DNA of 64,000 nucleotides from Brachionus manjavacas (lineage: Eukaryota > Rotifera > Eurotatoria > Ploima > Brachionidae). The notes under the pieces are model-generated. The model had not been told where the DNA came from and did not search any database. It saw only the letters and a program-made list of their open reading frames with translations. Position numbers and translations under genes: made by a program. Positions within the stretch are counted from its first letter, which is position 1. Each line of letters begins with the position of its first letter. This document shows positions 56,207-64,000 of the stretch, piece by piece. The stretch covers positions 2,666,001 to 2,730,000 of the forward strand of contig JAHQIY010000003.1 in the NCBI GenBank assembly GCA_019054805.1, given 5' to 3'.

Positions 56207-57465
56207 ATCTCGAAATTATTTTTCATATGAATGATTTTAATTAATTTTAGTTCAATAAATCAAAATAAATATTTGAACTAAAAAAAATTTAATTAAAAAA
56301 AAAATTTAATAAAATTTTAATGAAAAAATTTATTGAAAAAAAATTAAACTTCTTAAAAATTTCAAATCTAAATAAAAATTTTTTATTCATAATTTTTTTC
56401 TTTTAACAGTTTTTGTTTAATCCGAATTTTTATTCGAATTTAAGATATATAAATACACGAAAAATACAAAAAACTTAATCAGGTTGTGAAATTATTTTTC
56501 ATCATTAATTTATAATTAAATCATTACGAATTGTTTTTTAAGCTAAGTCAAGACAAAAAAGGGTAGCAGTTTATCCAATTATGAAGTATTAAAACATAAT
56601 TTAAAAGTAATTTCAAACATTCAAAAAATTTTAAACAAACCATTAATTTCCAATCAAATTAAAAATAGTATTTTAATTTTCTTAAGATTTAAATTTTAAA
56701 TTTTAATCTTTTTTATAAAAATTAGCGATAGTTTAGAGATAAAAAAATCATCTTATTTTCTCTAAATTCTCTGTAAAATGTTTAATTTATTTAGCAAGCC
56801 AAAAATTTTCTAGAGATTTTTTGTAGTTTCCTTAAAGAAGCTTAAAATCTTAAATGAATAACTTTTTAAAGAAAATGTTGAGATATTTTAAAGAAAAGAT
56901 AAATATTAAAAATGATTCCTTTGAAAGTTTTTTATTTCGTTTAAGTTTAATTTTTTTATTAAATTATTCTCTTAGTTATTTTTTTTAAGATTAAAAAAAT
57001 TAAGTAAATATTAATAATTTATTTATCATCTATTTTAAGAAATAAATATTTATTATTAATAAATATTAACCACAATAATTGATTAGAAAAAACCGATATT
57101 TCCAAGTATTTTAAAGCAAAACGACGTGAAAGACGTTTTTTAAGCAGATGAAAAAGCTCTTTTCTGGAGAGCCCTTTCCGAAAATGCGCTACGCTACAAA
57201 AAAATGCAATGTTACTCTATCAAAAAGTATAGAAAGTAAATGACAAATTTTTCTCTTATTAACTGATGAAATAAAAATTAAAAGGATAACAAAATTAAAG
57301 AAACTACTGACAATATTTTTTAAAATAATAATAAACATTTTTTCTTGATAACAAAAAGGAGCAATAAAATAATGACAAATTTATTTATTACGAAAACAAA
57401 AAAAAAAAAAATTCACATAAAAATTAAAAAAATGAAAGAAAAAAGAAAACTCAAAGCAATTAAAT
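56207..57465. other. AT-rich stretch without recognisable gene
   Basis: About 1.26 kb of low-complexity AT-rich DNA. I see no ORF, repeat pair or RNA. Confidence 0.4.
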
Positions 57466-57960
57466 TTATTTTTTTGGTCGAACTCGGTCACGTTTAGTCG
57501 AAGTGGCAACAGCAGTATTTGAAACTAAATGCTCTTCTTGTTGATCCGGAAAATCATTTTGAAAGGCTAGAGCTGGCGTGGTTGCTTTCGGCCTTCTTCT
57601 TTTACGTTTTTGGCCAATTGGTATGGTTTTTGCAGCAGGAGGAATTTCAACTAAATTGTACCGGGAAGCAAGGCTAACGGTGTGAGCACAAATATAGTTT
57701 TTGAGATACGCTTCGCAAGTAGAAGTGCTGTTTTTCCAATTTTTTTTGTCCAAATGTATTTGCAAAACAAAAGATGAGTCAGAGTACTCATCAAATGATT
57801 TCCAGGAACGATTAATTTTGACAAGAAAGTGAGCCTCTGTTTGGCTTTTTTTTTCGGTTGAATAAACGCTAACGAAGTAAAATGGAAAGTTTGGCCATGT
57901 TTCATGTTAATGATGTTCTCAGTCTTAGCATTAGATGACCACTGAAAAACAACGGTTTAA
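57466..57960 (-). pseudogene. MULE-type transposase C-terminus with SWIM zinc finger
   Basis: 57765-57466 reads TSTCEAYLKNYICAHTVSLA: the C-x-x(n)-C-x-H SWIM pattern with the first C-x-C altered. It is followed by IPPAAKTIPIGQKRKRRRPK, the usual basic tail after SWIM in MULE transposases. The frame just upstream (57905-57651) continues the same protein in another frame (SFDEYSDSSFVLQIHLDKKN). No catalytic region. Different lineage from the FLYWCH type. Confidence 0.65.
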
Positions 57961-57999
57961 GTTTTAAGATCAACTTCAATTTCCTCAGCAAATACAACA

Positions 58000-58718
58000 C
58001 AATTAGGATCTGAAAGATTCATTTTCATCATCAGATGAATTCATTTTAACTCCTTTTCTTTATTTAGATTTGTTATCATAATTTGAATAGGTTTTATTTG
58101 TGGAACTCAATTTGATTACATCTCTGAAATCTGAAATTGAATCTCTTATTTGCCTTTAAGCCTTTTCAATATATTCATTTCTTTGCGTTTCTGTTGAATT
58201 TGAAAATTTTTTGTATCGTGGGTTCAAGAATGCTGCAAGGACTAGGTCGTTGTTTTCAAAAATTCCATATTTTTCAGTATAGAAATCTTGTATATTTCTA
58301 TTAATTGTTTGAATCCCACTGAAAAATGTTTGCCATCAACATTAATTTCACAAGATTTAATTAACGTTGTGAATGCTGGTATAATTAGACTTGAACTTGC
58401 AGAATATTCGGAAGAAATATCTTCAGTAATATTAAAGAAGGTACGTAAGACCAACATCGCTTTAAGAATTTCAACTCCATTGGATTTTAGCTGCAGATTT
58501 TTATGTTTTTGATCTTTGGATAAAATTGGATTCAGCGATTCTTTTTTCTTGACAACACTTTCAACCATTAAAAATGTACTATTCCATCTTGAAAATATTT
58601 GTTGGACAATTGAGAGCTGTTTTTCACTTTTTTCACTTTGTTTTTTCATCAATTCTTCTTTCATCATTGTTGAATGGTATTAAATTCCATTGGAATTACT
58701 AAATGACTCTGTTAAACT
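58000..58718 (-). pseudogene. hAT transposase remnant
   Basis: 58667-58242 contains VQQIFSRWNSTFLMVESVVK (the RW motif of hAT enzymes), FFNITEDISSEYSASSSLII and IKSCEINVDGKHF. Below it, 58240-58060 gives LVLAAFLNPRYKKF, the FLDPRYK-type block that precedes the dimerisation region. The 5' side is cut by the MULE at 58719-59468. A short continuation beyond 59469 is possible but unrecognised. Broken by stops; non-functional. Confidence 0.75.
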
Positions 58719-59468
58719 GGGAACTGGACATAATCTCGAAAAAAAATCTCGAATTGATGATTTGCCTAATTATCTCGAAAAAAAAAATCTCGAATCAAAT
58801 TAAGACAATTTTTCTCCCAATTAACTTTTACTAAATTAAATAAAAAGCTTTGAATTTCTTAATTTTTTTTATTAATAATAAAATGTACAATTCACCGCTT
58901 GCTAATAGACTGCGCTCTAAAAAAAATTATAAAGTATGTGAGTCATCAATTTTACCAAAAAGAAACAAAAAGATTCATGTGTTCCTTTGGATTTGGATTT
59001 AGATTTATTGATTGACCAAAAATGTTCAAATATCGAAGAAGAATTTTGGTTTAGAATTGAGTTAAATGACGACGATGTACATAAAGAAACTCAAAATCCT
59101 TCAAATAAGAACTATGATCTAATCACTGAATTTAATAACTTAGCATTGGACTCAAATGACGATTCTTTGGAATTATTAACATCGCAAAAAGGTCGCTACA
59201 AACTCTACAGTCTTGGGTTTGGTAATATTGTTGATCGGCAATTGTGAAGCATTGAATTTATAAATATTTATTTTATTATTTTATTTAACAATAAAAAACT
59301 TTCTCGAAGATTTTAGTACATTCGAGATTAATTAATGATCACTTTTCGAGATTATTTTTTTTCGAGATTTATCTGTCGAGATTTTTTTCCTTCGAGAATA
59401 TAAATTTTCACACTTTTCGAGATTTACCTTTTGAGAATATTTTTCTTTCAAGATTTTGTCACACCTCC
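58719..59468 (+). mobile_element. Non-autonomous MULE with CTCGAAAAAA subterminal words
   Basis: 750 bp. GTTAAACT is duplicated at 58711-58718 and 59469-59476. Ends ggaactggacataatctcg and (inverted) ggaggtgtgacaaaatcttg. Subterminal arrays of tctcgaaaaaa on the left and its inverse ttcgagatt on the right, at least four per side. Contains only the start of a FLYWCH protein. Confidence 0.85.
58987..59247 (+). CDS. FLYWCH-MULE N-terminal fragment
   Basis: 86 residues, acidic. The end, LLTSQKGRYKLYSLGFGNIV, matches the opening strand of a FLYWCH domain (compare INGKPTKDGKYNWRC in 61526-62143 and the similar start in 48162-47938). It then stops at 59247 before the zinc ligands, where the element is internally deleted. 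It begins in frame upstream of the first Met (VCPFGFGF-like), so the true start is uncertain. Confidence 0.5.
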   Translation: MDLDLDLLIDQKCSNIEEEFWFRIELNDDDVHKETQNPSNKNYDLITEFNNLALDSNDDSLELLTSQKGRYKLYSLGFGNIVDRQL

Positions 59469-59548
59469 GTTAAACTAATTAGCAGATTGAAATTTGAGTT
59501 GTCGTTAATGTTAAACAAGAATGTTTTAATGGATTCAGTTAACCCTTT

Positions 59549-59602
59549 CAATTAAAATGGGTCAATTAAAATCAAATGACTTTAATTGACCCATTTTAGT
59601 TG
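59549..59602. repeat. Perfect-stem hairpin of 22-bp arms
   Basis: caattaaaatgggtcaatta and its inverse at 59581-59602 (one mismatch) around a 10-nt loop. No gene nearby in a position to use it as a terminator. Confidence 0.8.
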
Positions 59603-59761
59603 GTTTATTATGACACTAGTCTTTATAGATAATAGATGCCTATTTGTTATATTTTATTGTTTTAATAAAAGAAAGTCTAAAAATAATCTAATGAGTGTGC
59701 AAAAATATCAAAGTTGAATATTTTAAGTGTATTTTTGGACATTCATCATATGGCATCTGGG

Positions 59762-60052
59762 TTATAGGCCAATGATTTGTTGAATTAGATTGTTTTGAGA
59801 GGTGTTTAAATATTTTCTCCTCATTTTATTTAAATTTAAAGTCTCAAGACCGTATGTGAATTGAGACAAACAGTAGGTTTTGTAGATAAACGCTTGCAGG
59901 AACGGAGAAATTTTCCATTTGTTTAAACCTAAGTATGAAAGAGTAAACAAAGCTTGATGTACTTTTATAAATCTACTGACTGCAACATTGTGGAAATTAA
60001 AATCATTTGGGATATCAACTCCTAAATATTTCATTCTTTTTACTCTGTCCAA
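59762..60052 (-). pseudogene. Reverse transcriptase C-terminal remnant (family E)
   Basis: 96 residues: VKRMKYLGVDIPNDFNFHNV (the LG box after the palm), HQALFTLSYLGLNKWKISPF, then FIYKTYCLSQFTYGLETLNL. Matches 4370-4495. No palm domain or endonuclease is present on either side. Confidence 0.7.
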
Positions 60053-60199
60053 TTTGTTGTTTCCCAGACTGATTAATATTTATTTAAAGCAATTTACATG
60101 AATAAAAAATTAATTTTTCAAGCATTTGAGCTAAACAGCTAGAAACCGAGATCAGCCTAATTTTATTAACGTCACTATTCTTTTTTGACTGGTCCTTAA

Positions 60200-61272
60200 C
60201 ACTAGAAGCACTAAAACGAGTCATTTTGACTCGTTATGATAAATAAAGAATAAATCATGTATCAAATATTCAAATTTATTGAGTTTATTAAATTAATTAG
60301 ATAATAAAATTAAATTATTAAATTTTAGTCTTTTTTAGGCTATGTAAAATATTCTTGGTCAGTCACACTTTTTACAAATACTCTCTATTTCTTTTGTACA
60401 ATATCCACACACTGCTTTTTTACATTTTGAACAAAAATTTGTCGCTTTATAATTATCACATAAACGAATTTGACACGATACACGTTTAGGGGATAAATTC
60501 TCTTGATTTTCTTGACTCAAGACCCTTTTACTAGCGCTTTTAGGGGTGCCAGAAGACGATGGAACCGAAATTTTTTTGTAATTAATTTTTATTTCTTCAA
60601 TTAGCTTGAAAAAAAACTCACCTTGATAAATTGCATTTATTCACATTTTTGTATAGAATCAAGCTATTGATTCAAGCTAGATTAATGATTTTATAAAAAA
60701 CTTGTATTGGCCAGCGTCTTGTTGGAGCCTTTACCGAAATAAAACTTAGCCATTTGATCAATAAGATCAACTCCAACTTTTTTGAATTGTAGTCATGGAC
60801 AACATTTTTTTTTTTGAGTCAAAAGTAGTCTTCTGGTTCTACATAGACTGTGTCGTGAAACGAACTGATCAATGAAACATTTTTTTCATGCTTGCCTTGG
60901 TAAATATTAAGTAAAACATCAAATTTGTTTTTTTCTTCAAAAGATCGACTAAAAAACAAAATTTTATCCCAAATTTGTCGGGTTTCCTTGCAATAAATTG
61001 TATAAATGGACATTTCGATTTGATGCTAAAAGTTGTTCATCAATCGTCATTAATTGTCCAGGTCGATAACACTTTTGAGAATTTTCAATATATCTGTCCC
61101 AAATTTCACGTATGAAACAAAATTTATCCTTTGACTTTCTGGTAGATCGTGTCTTTTTGTCGTCAAACCTGACAAACATAATTATTTCGCAAAAATTCGA
61201 TTTCGACATAAGTTCGGATATTATCGGAATACCATACAAATTTGACCATAAGTCTCGAACAGCTACACTGCT
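60200..61272 (-). pseudogene. piggyBac-like transposase, N-terminally truncated and frameshifted
   Basis: On the - strand from 61272: AVRDLWSNLYGIPIISELMS, CEIIMFVRFDDKKTRSTRK and RPGQLMTIDEQLLASNRN (DDE region, with the family's FDE-like IDEQL). Then 61013-60819 (IWDKILFFSRSFEEKNKFDV, FHDTVYVEPED), a short GVDLIDQMAKFYFGKG block near 60770, and the C-terminal Cys-rich finger 60560-60345 (CDNYKATNFCSKCKKAVCGY). At 60196-60199 TTAA precedes CACTAGAAGCACT, the expected piggyBac terminus with its TTAA target. Frames are interrupted. A second copy of its Cys-rich end lies at 62579-62708. Confidence 0.85.
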
Positions 61273-62578
61273 ACAAAAAACTCCACGACATAGCAAAACA
61301 GCGGCTCCGTATCAAATTAGCTAAGTTTAAAATGGCTAAATTAAATTAGCTGTTTCATTTTAGCTAAGCCATTTTTTTAGCTCTTTCAATCAAGTTAATT
61401 GTTAAATTAAATTAGCTAAAATCAAAATCGCTAAAACGAAAAAAAATTAGAATCAAGATTGCTTAGTCATTAATCTGTTTAAATAATTGTTGAAACCAAA
61501 CACATTAAAATAATAATCAAACAAAATGGATGATCTTACCGAGTCAATTAGAAATTTGAATTTGAACAAAGGTTTTGTTTCTCTCTGTCAGAAGAAACGA
61601 CCACAGCTTAGCTTTAATGGGCATTATTATAGAATCAACGGCAAACCAACCAAAGATGGGAAGTACAACTGGCGATGCGTCCAATCGTCATGTACATCTA
61701 CTTGTGGCACCTTCAATTTTAACGTTGGTGAACATGTTATTATTGTTTCGATCAAAGACACACATGACAATTACCATGGTACTAGTCCCAAGAAACTAAA
61801 GAAAATGGAACTTAGAAGAAAAATTGGTCTTAAAGCTAGTATGTCCGATGCTAAACCAAGAAAAATTCTATCTGAAATAAACGCCGATTTCGACGACGAG
61901 ACATTAGCAAACAGTGCTAGCTATGATGCCGATCGTCAGTTTATCAACCGAATAAAAAACAAAAATAAACCAGATTATCCACCATATTCTAACAAGTTAG
62001 CCGATATATGTATTCCGGATTTTCTTTCTACAACTCGGAAGGGAGAAAACTTTCATTTTTACGACTCCGGAAACGATAGTCATGATCGTTTTTTCATGTT
62101 TTCGACCATGAGTAATTTAAAAAATTTAGTATTGAAATATTAAATGGACATTTTTTTATTGACAAAAACTGATTTTTTTTAAAATAGTAATCAATTAGTA
62201 ATTTCGAACTTGTAAATAAAAATTAGCTTTTCTGACTTAGCTATTTTTAATTAATCAATTAGTAATTTTAGGTTTGGCTATTTTGATTTTAGCTTATTTA
62301 ATTTAGCTGTTTTGAATAGTTCTATTTTTATTTTTAGCTAATTTAATTTAGCTATTTTAATTGATGCTATTTTGATCTACTCCCATTTTCCCATCAACAA
62401 ATATATGTGCATTCTCTAAACTTTTTAAATTACTCATGGTCGAAAACATGAAAAAACGATCAGGACTATCGTTTCCGGAGACGTAAAAATGAAAGTTTCT
62501 AAAATGAAAATTTAGCCATTTTAAACTTAGCTATTTTGATACGGAGCCGCTGTTTTGCTATGCCGAGTTTTTTGTAAC
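61273..62578 (+). mobile_element. FLYWCH-MULE with TTAGCTAAA subterminal words
   Basis: 1.3 kb. Left end acaaaaaactccacgacata and its inverse at 62578 share about 45 bp including gcaaaacagcggctccgtat. Both ends then repeat the word ttagct / agctaaa many times. ACACTGCT flanks both sides (61265-61272 and 62579-62586). It contains a FLYWCH ORF and, on the opposite strand at 62390-62500, an inverted copy of part of that ORF. Confidence 0.88.
61526..62143 (+). CDS. FLYWCH-domain MULE protein, truncated before the catalytic core
   Basis: 205 residues starting MDDLTESIRNLNLNKGF. Residues 30-85 are the FLYWCH domain: LSFNGHYYRINGKPTKDGKY, NWRCVQSSC, closing His pair in HDNYHG. Then the pre-catalytic region (KASMSDAKPRKILSEINADF, DDETLANSASYDADRQFINR, YPPYSNKLADICIPDFL) and DRFFMFSTMSNLKNL. 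Normally the DGTF core follows, but the ORF ends a few residues later. The text NAHIFVDG, the start of the core, exists only in the inverted copy at 62390-62500. It may still make a DNA-binding protein with no transposase. Confidence 0.8.
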   Translation: MDDLTESIRNLNLNKGFVSLCQKKRPQLSFNGHYYRINGKPTKDGKYNWRCVQSSCTSTCGTFNFNVGEHVIIVSIKDTHDNYHGTSPKKLKKMELRRKIGLKASMSDAKPRKILSEINADFDDETLANSASYDADRQFINRIKNKNKPDYPPYSNKLADICIPDFLSTTRKGENFHFYDSGNDSHDRFFMFSTMSNLKNLVLKY

Positions 62579-62708
62579 ACTGCTTTTTTACATTTTGAAC
62601 AAAAATTTGTCGCTTTATAATTATCACATAAACGAATTTGACACGATACACGTTTAGTGGATAAATTCTCTTGATTTTCTTGACTCAAGACCCTTTTACG
62701 AGCGCTTT
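62579..62708 (-). pseudogene. Second copy of the piggyBac Cys-rich C-terminus
   Basis: Reads SARKRVLSQENQENLSTKRV, then CQIRLCDNYKATNFCSKCKK, nearly identical to 60410-60540. It is cut on one side by the MULE and on the other by element A2 at about 62709. Confidence 0.85.
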
Positions 62709-63237
62709 GGGTAGTCAGTGGGTTCAAGTTGTAAAACAAGGGACAAAAAATGCAAAAAAACCAGCCGACCAGATAGCTGTAGCAAATGCAACCATCAGCG
62801 AAATGAATGAAAGAATCAAAAGAAAAAAAAATGTGATCATTTATGGTGTGCCAGAATCAAAGAAAGAGATTCTAACAGACAGGAGGGCAGAAGATGAAGA
62901 AAAAATCAAACAAATTTTGACCACTATTGGAAAAGGTGATGTCAAGCCAGCGTATTCAAGACGCTTGAGATCGATAGACCAAAGTAAACCAGGCCCAATT
63001 CTAGTAGAACTCAAAGAAGAAGCATACAGAAATCCACGACTCCTAGCGGCCAAAAAGTTGCGAGATTCAAATAATTTCAAATCTATTTATCTTAGTCAAG
63101 ATTTGACCGAAACCGAAAGAGCTTTAGACTATGAATTGAGGAAACAAAGAAACGAAGCAAATAAGGGTCTTTCGCAAGACTCGCCCTTTCGATATGGCAT
63201 CCGTGGAAATCAGATCGTCAAATTCAAGAAGCAATAA
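62709..63237 (+). CDS. Family A ORF1 protein (partial), RRM-like
   Basis: Coiled-coil-like start (QIAVANATISEMNERIKRKK), then KNVIIYGVPESKKE, EDEEKIKQILTTIGKGDVKP, RRLRSIDQSKPGPILVELKE and IYLSQDLTETERALDYELRK: the RRM plus C-terminal domain of CR1/L2-type ORF1 proteins, which coat the element RNA. The in-frame ATG at 62671 lies in the piggyBac flank and is not the native start. Its stop (63235-63237) overlaps the ORF2 start by 44 nt in another frame. Confidence 0.75.
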
Positions 63238-64000
63238 TCGTTCATCAATAGCGTCATCACGTGTGGATAATCTCGAATCTTTAAAATGTATGTATTTAAA
63301 TGCTACTTCCTTGGACAATAAACTTGATGAATACAGTGTTGTTATTGAAACATAAAGCCCACAAATTGTGGCAGTTAGTGAGACTTGGTTTAAGAGCAAC
63401 TCAAATGCAAACATTAAAGGATACAATTTGTACAGAAAGGACAGAAGTGATGGTCGCAGAGGCGGGGGTGTATGTCTCTACATTGATGAAAATATCGATT
63501 CATTTGAATTAAATGATGCAGGTTTTAATTTAAGTAAAATAGAACAAATTTGGGTAGTTGTTAACTTTAACTGTGAAAATTATTTAGTAGGCTGTCTTTA
63601 TAGGCCAAACGATTTTGTTGATATGAACGATTTTGCTTTAGTCTTCAAACAAGCTAAAGACTATGTGGATGAAAGAGGTTTTAAGGATATTCTAATAATG
63701 GGTGACTTTAACTTTCCATCAATCATCTGGTCAAATGGCTGTGTTTCAGAAATCTTAAACGAAAATAGCATCGAACATAAATTCAGCGAGACTCTAAGCG
63801 ACACTTTTTTATATCAGCATGTAAATGTTCCAACATTTCAAATGTCAAACGAAAAAGCTGTCAACACTTTGGATTTGATTTTCACGACTCAGTCTGGCAG
63901 TGTGTATGCAATCGATACAAAATTTGTGCTTGGTAACATTAATAAAGGACATCTGGTTATCTTTTACAATTTTGTACTCAAAAACAAGGTTAGTAAGGAA
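63194..64000 (+). pseudogene. Family A ORF2, endonuclease domain (partial, one stop)
   Basis: From the ATG at 63194: ESLKCMYLNATSLDNKLDEY, a TAA at 63353-63355, then SPQIVAVSETWFKSNSNANI, DGRRGGGVCLYIDENID, YLVGCLYRPNDF and KDILIMGDFNFPSIIWSNG, all APE endonuclease motifs. It runs off the window at NFVLKNKVSKE. The RT part of the family is seen in copy A1. The stop makes this copy defective unless it is a sequencing error. Confidence 0.85.

Larger units (their letters stand above)
62709..64000 (+). mobile_element. Non-LTR retrotransposon family A, copy A2 (continues past the window)
   Basis: 5'-truncated inside ORF1 and inserted in piggyBac sequence. The part from 63840 overlaps copy A1 at 38242-38080 with near-identical protein (EKAVNTLDLIFTTQSGSVYA, VLGNINKGHLVIF). 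A1 and A2 together therefore cover ORF1 to the 3' end. Confidence 0.88.

Overview
The window is animal nuclear DNA that is very AT-rich and repeat-dense. Introns are GT-AG and range from about 50 bp to 3.4 kb. The proteasome activator PA200 (PSME4), trypsin-like proteases, FLYWCH/MULE transposases, several non-LTR retrotransposon families and small hAT, Tigger and piggyBac elements point to an invertebrate. A monogonont rotifer is my best guess, but that is inference. There is no bacterial or organellar signal, no CRISPR array and no tRNA or rRNA that I can support.

Host genes are few. Two trypsin-family genes lie on the + strand (517-1450 and 9709-11276). Each ends in a short linker plus hydrophobic tail, so they look like membrane- or GPI-anchored proteases, and both are damaged in this sequence. 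The main gene is PSME4 on the - strand (31483 to 12023). I resolved twelve exons whose phases all agree, giving about 1970 residues. It has two apparent one-base losses in A6 tracts of the last exon and an intact Y-Y-A end. A small WD40 protein with a signal peptide and C-terminal membrane segment lies at 53736-54464 (+). It has an inverted partial copy beside it and a third, broken copy at 46859-48361.

Most of the rest is mobile DNA. 2.3-9 kb: a retrotransposon B fragment ending in an inverted piece, a MULE fragment, and a 3.3-kb MULE carrying FLYWCH, MULE and Ulp1-like cysteine protease regions between terminal inverted repeats built of short G/A words. 12-31 kb: PSME4 introns hold hAT-type MITEs with 8-bp target duplications, fold-back elements, a retrotransposon remnant and a hammerhead-like RNA motif. 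34.8-44.3 kb: two tail-to-head copies of non-LTR family B, one split by a family A element. 45-51.6 kb: a TIR element, a GC-rich island, an internally deleted MULE inserted in a WD40 copy, and non-LTR family C. 51.8-59.5 kb: Tigger-like elements, the WD40 inverted duplication, and MULE and hAT remnants. 59.7-64 kb: a piggyBac remnant broken up by a FLYWCH-MULE, then a second family A element running off the end.

The recurring theme is a set of FLYWCH/MULE elements. Each has its own short word reiterated in its terminal regions, and three show 8-9 bp target-site duplications. Several insertions can be dated relative to each other because the interrupted reading frame or a paralogous empty site is also in the window.
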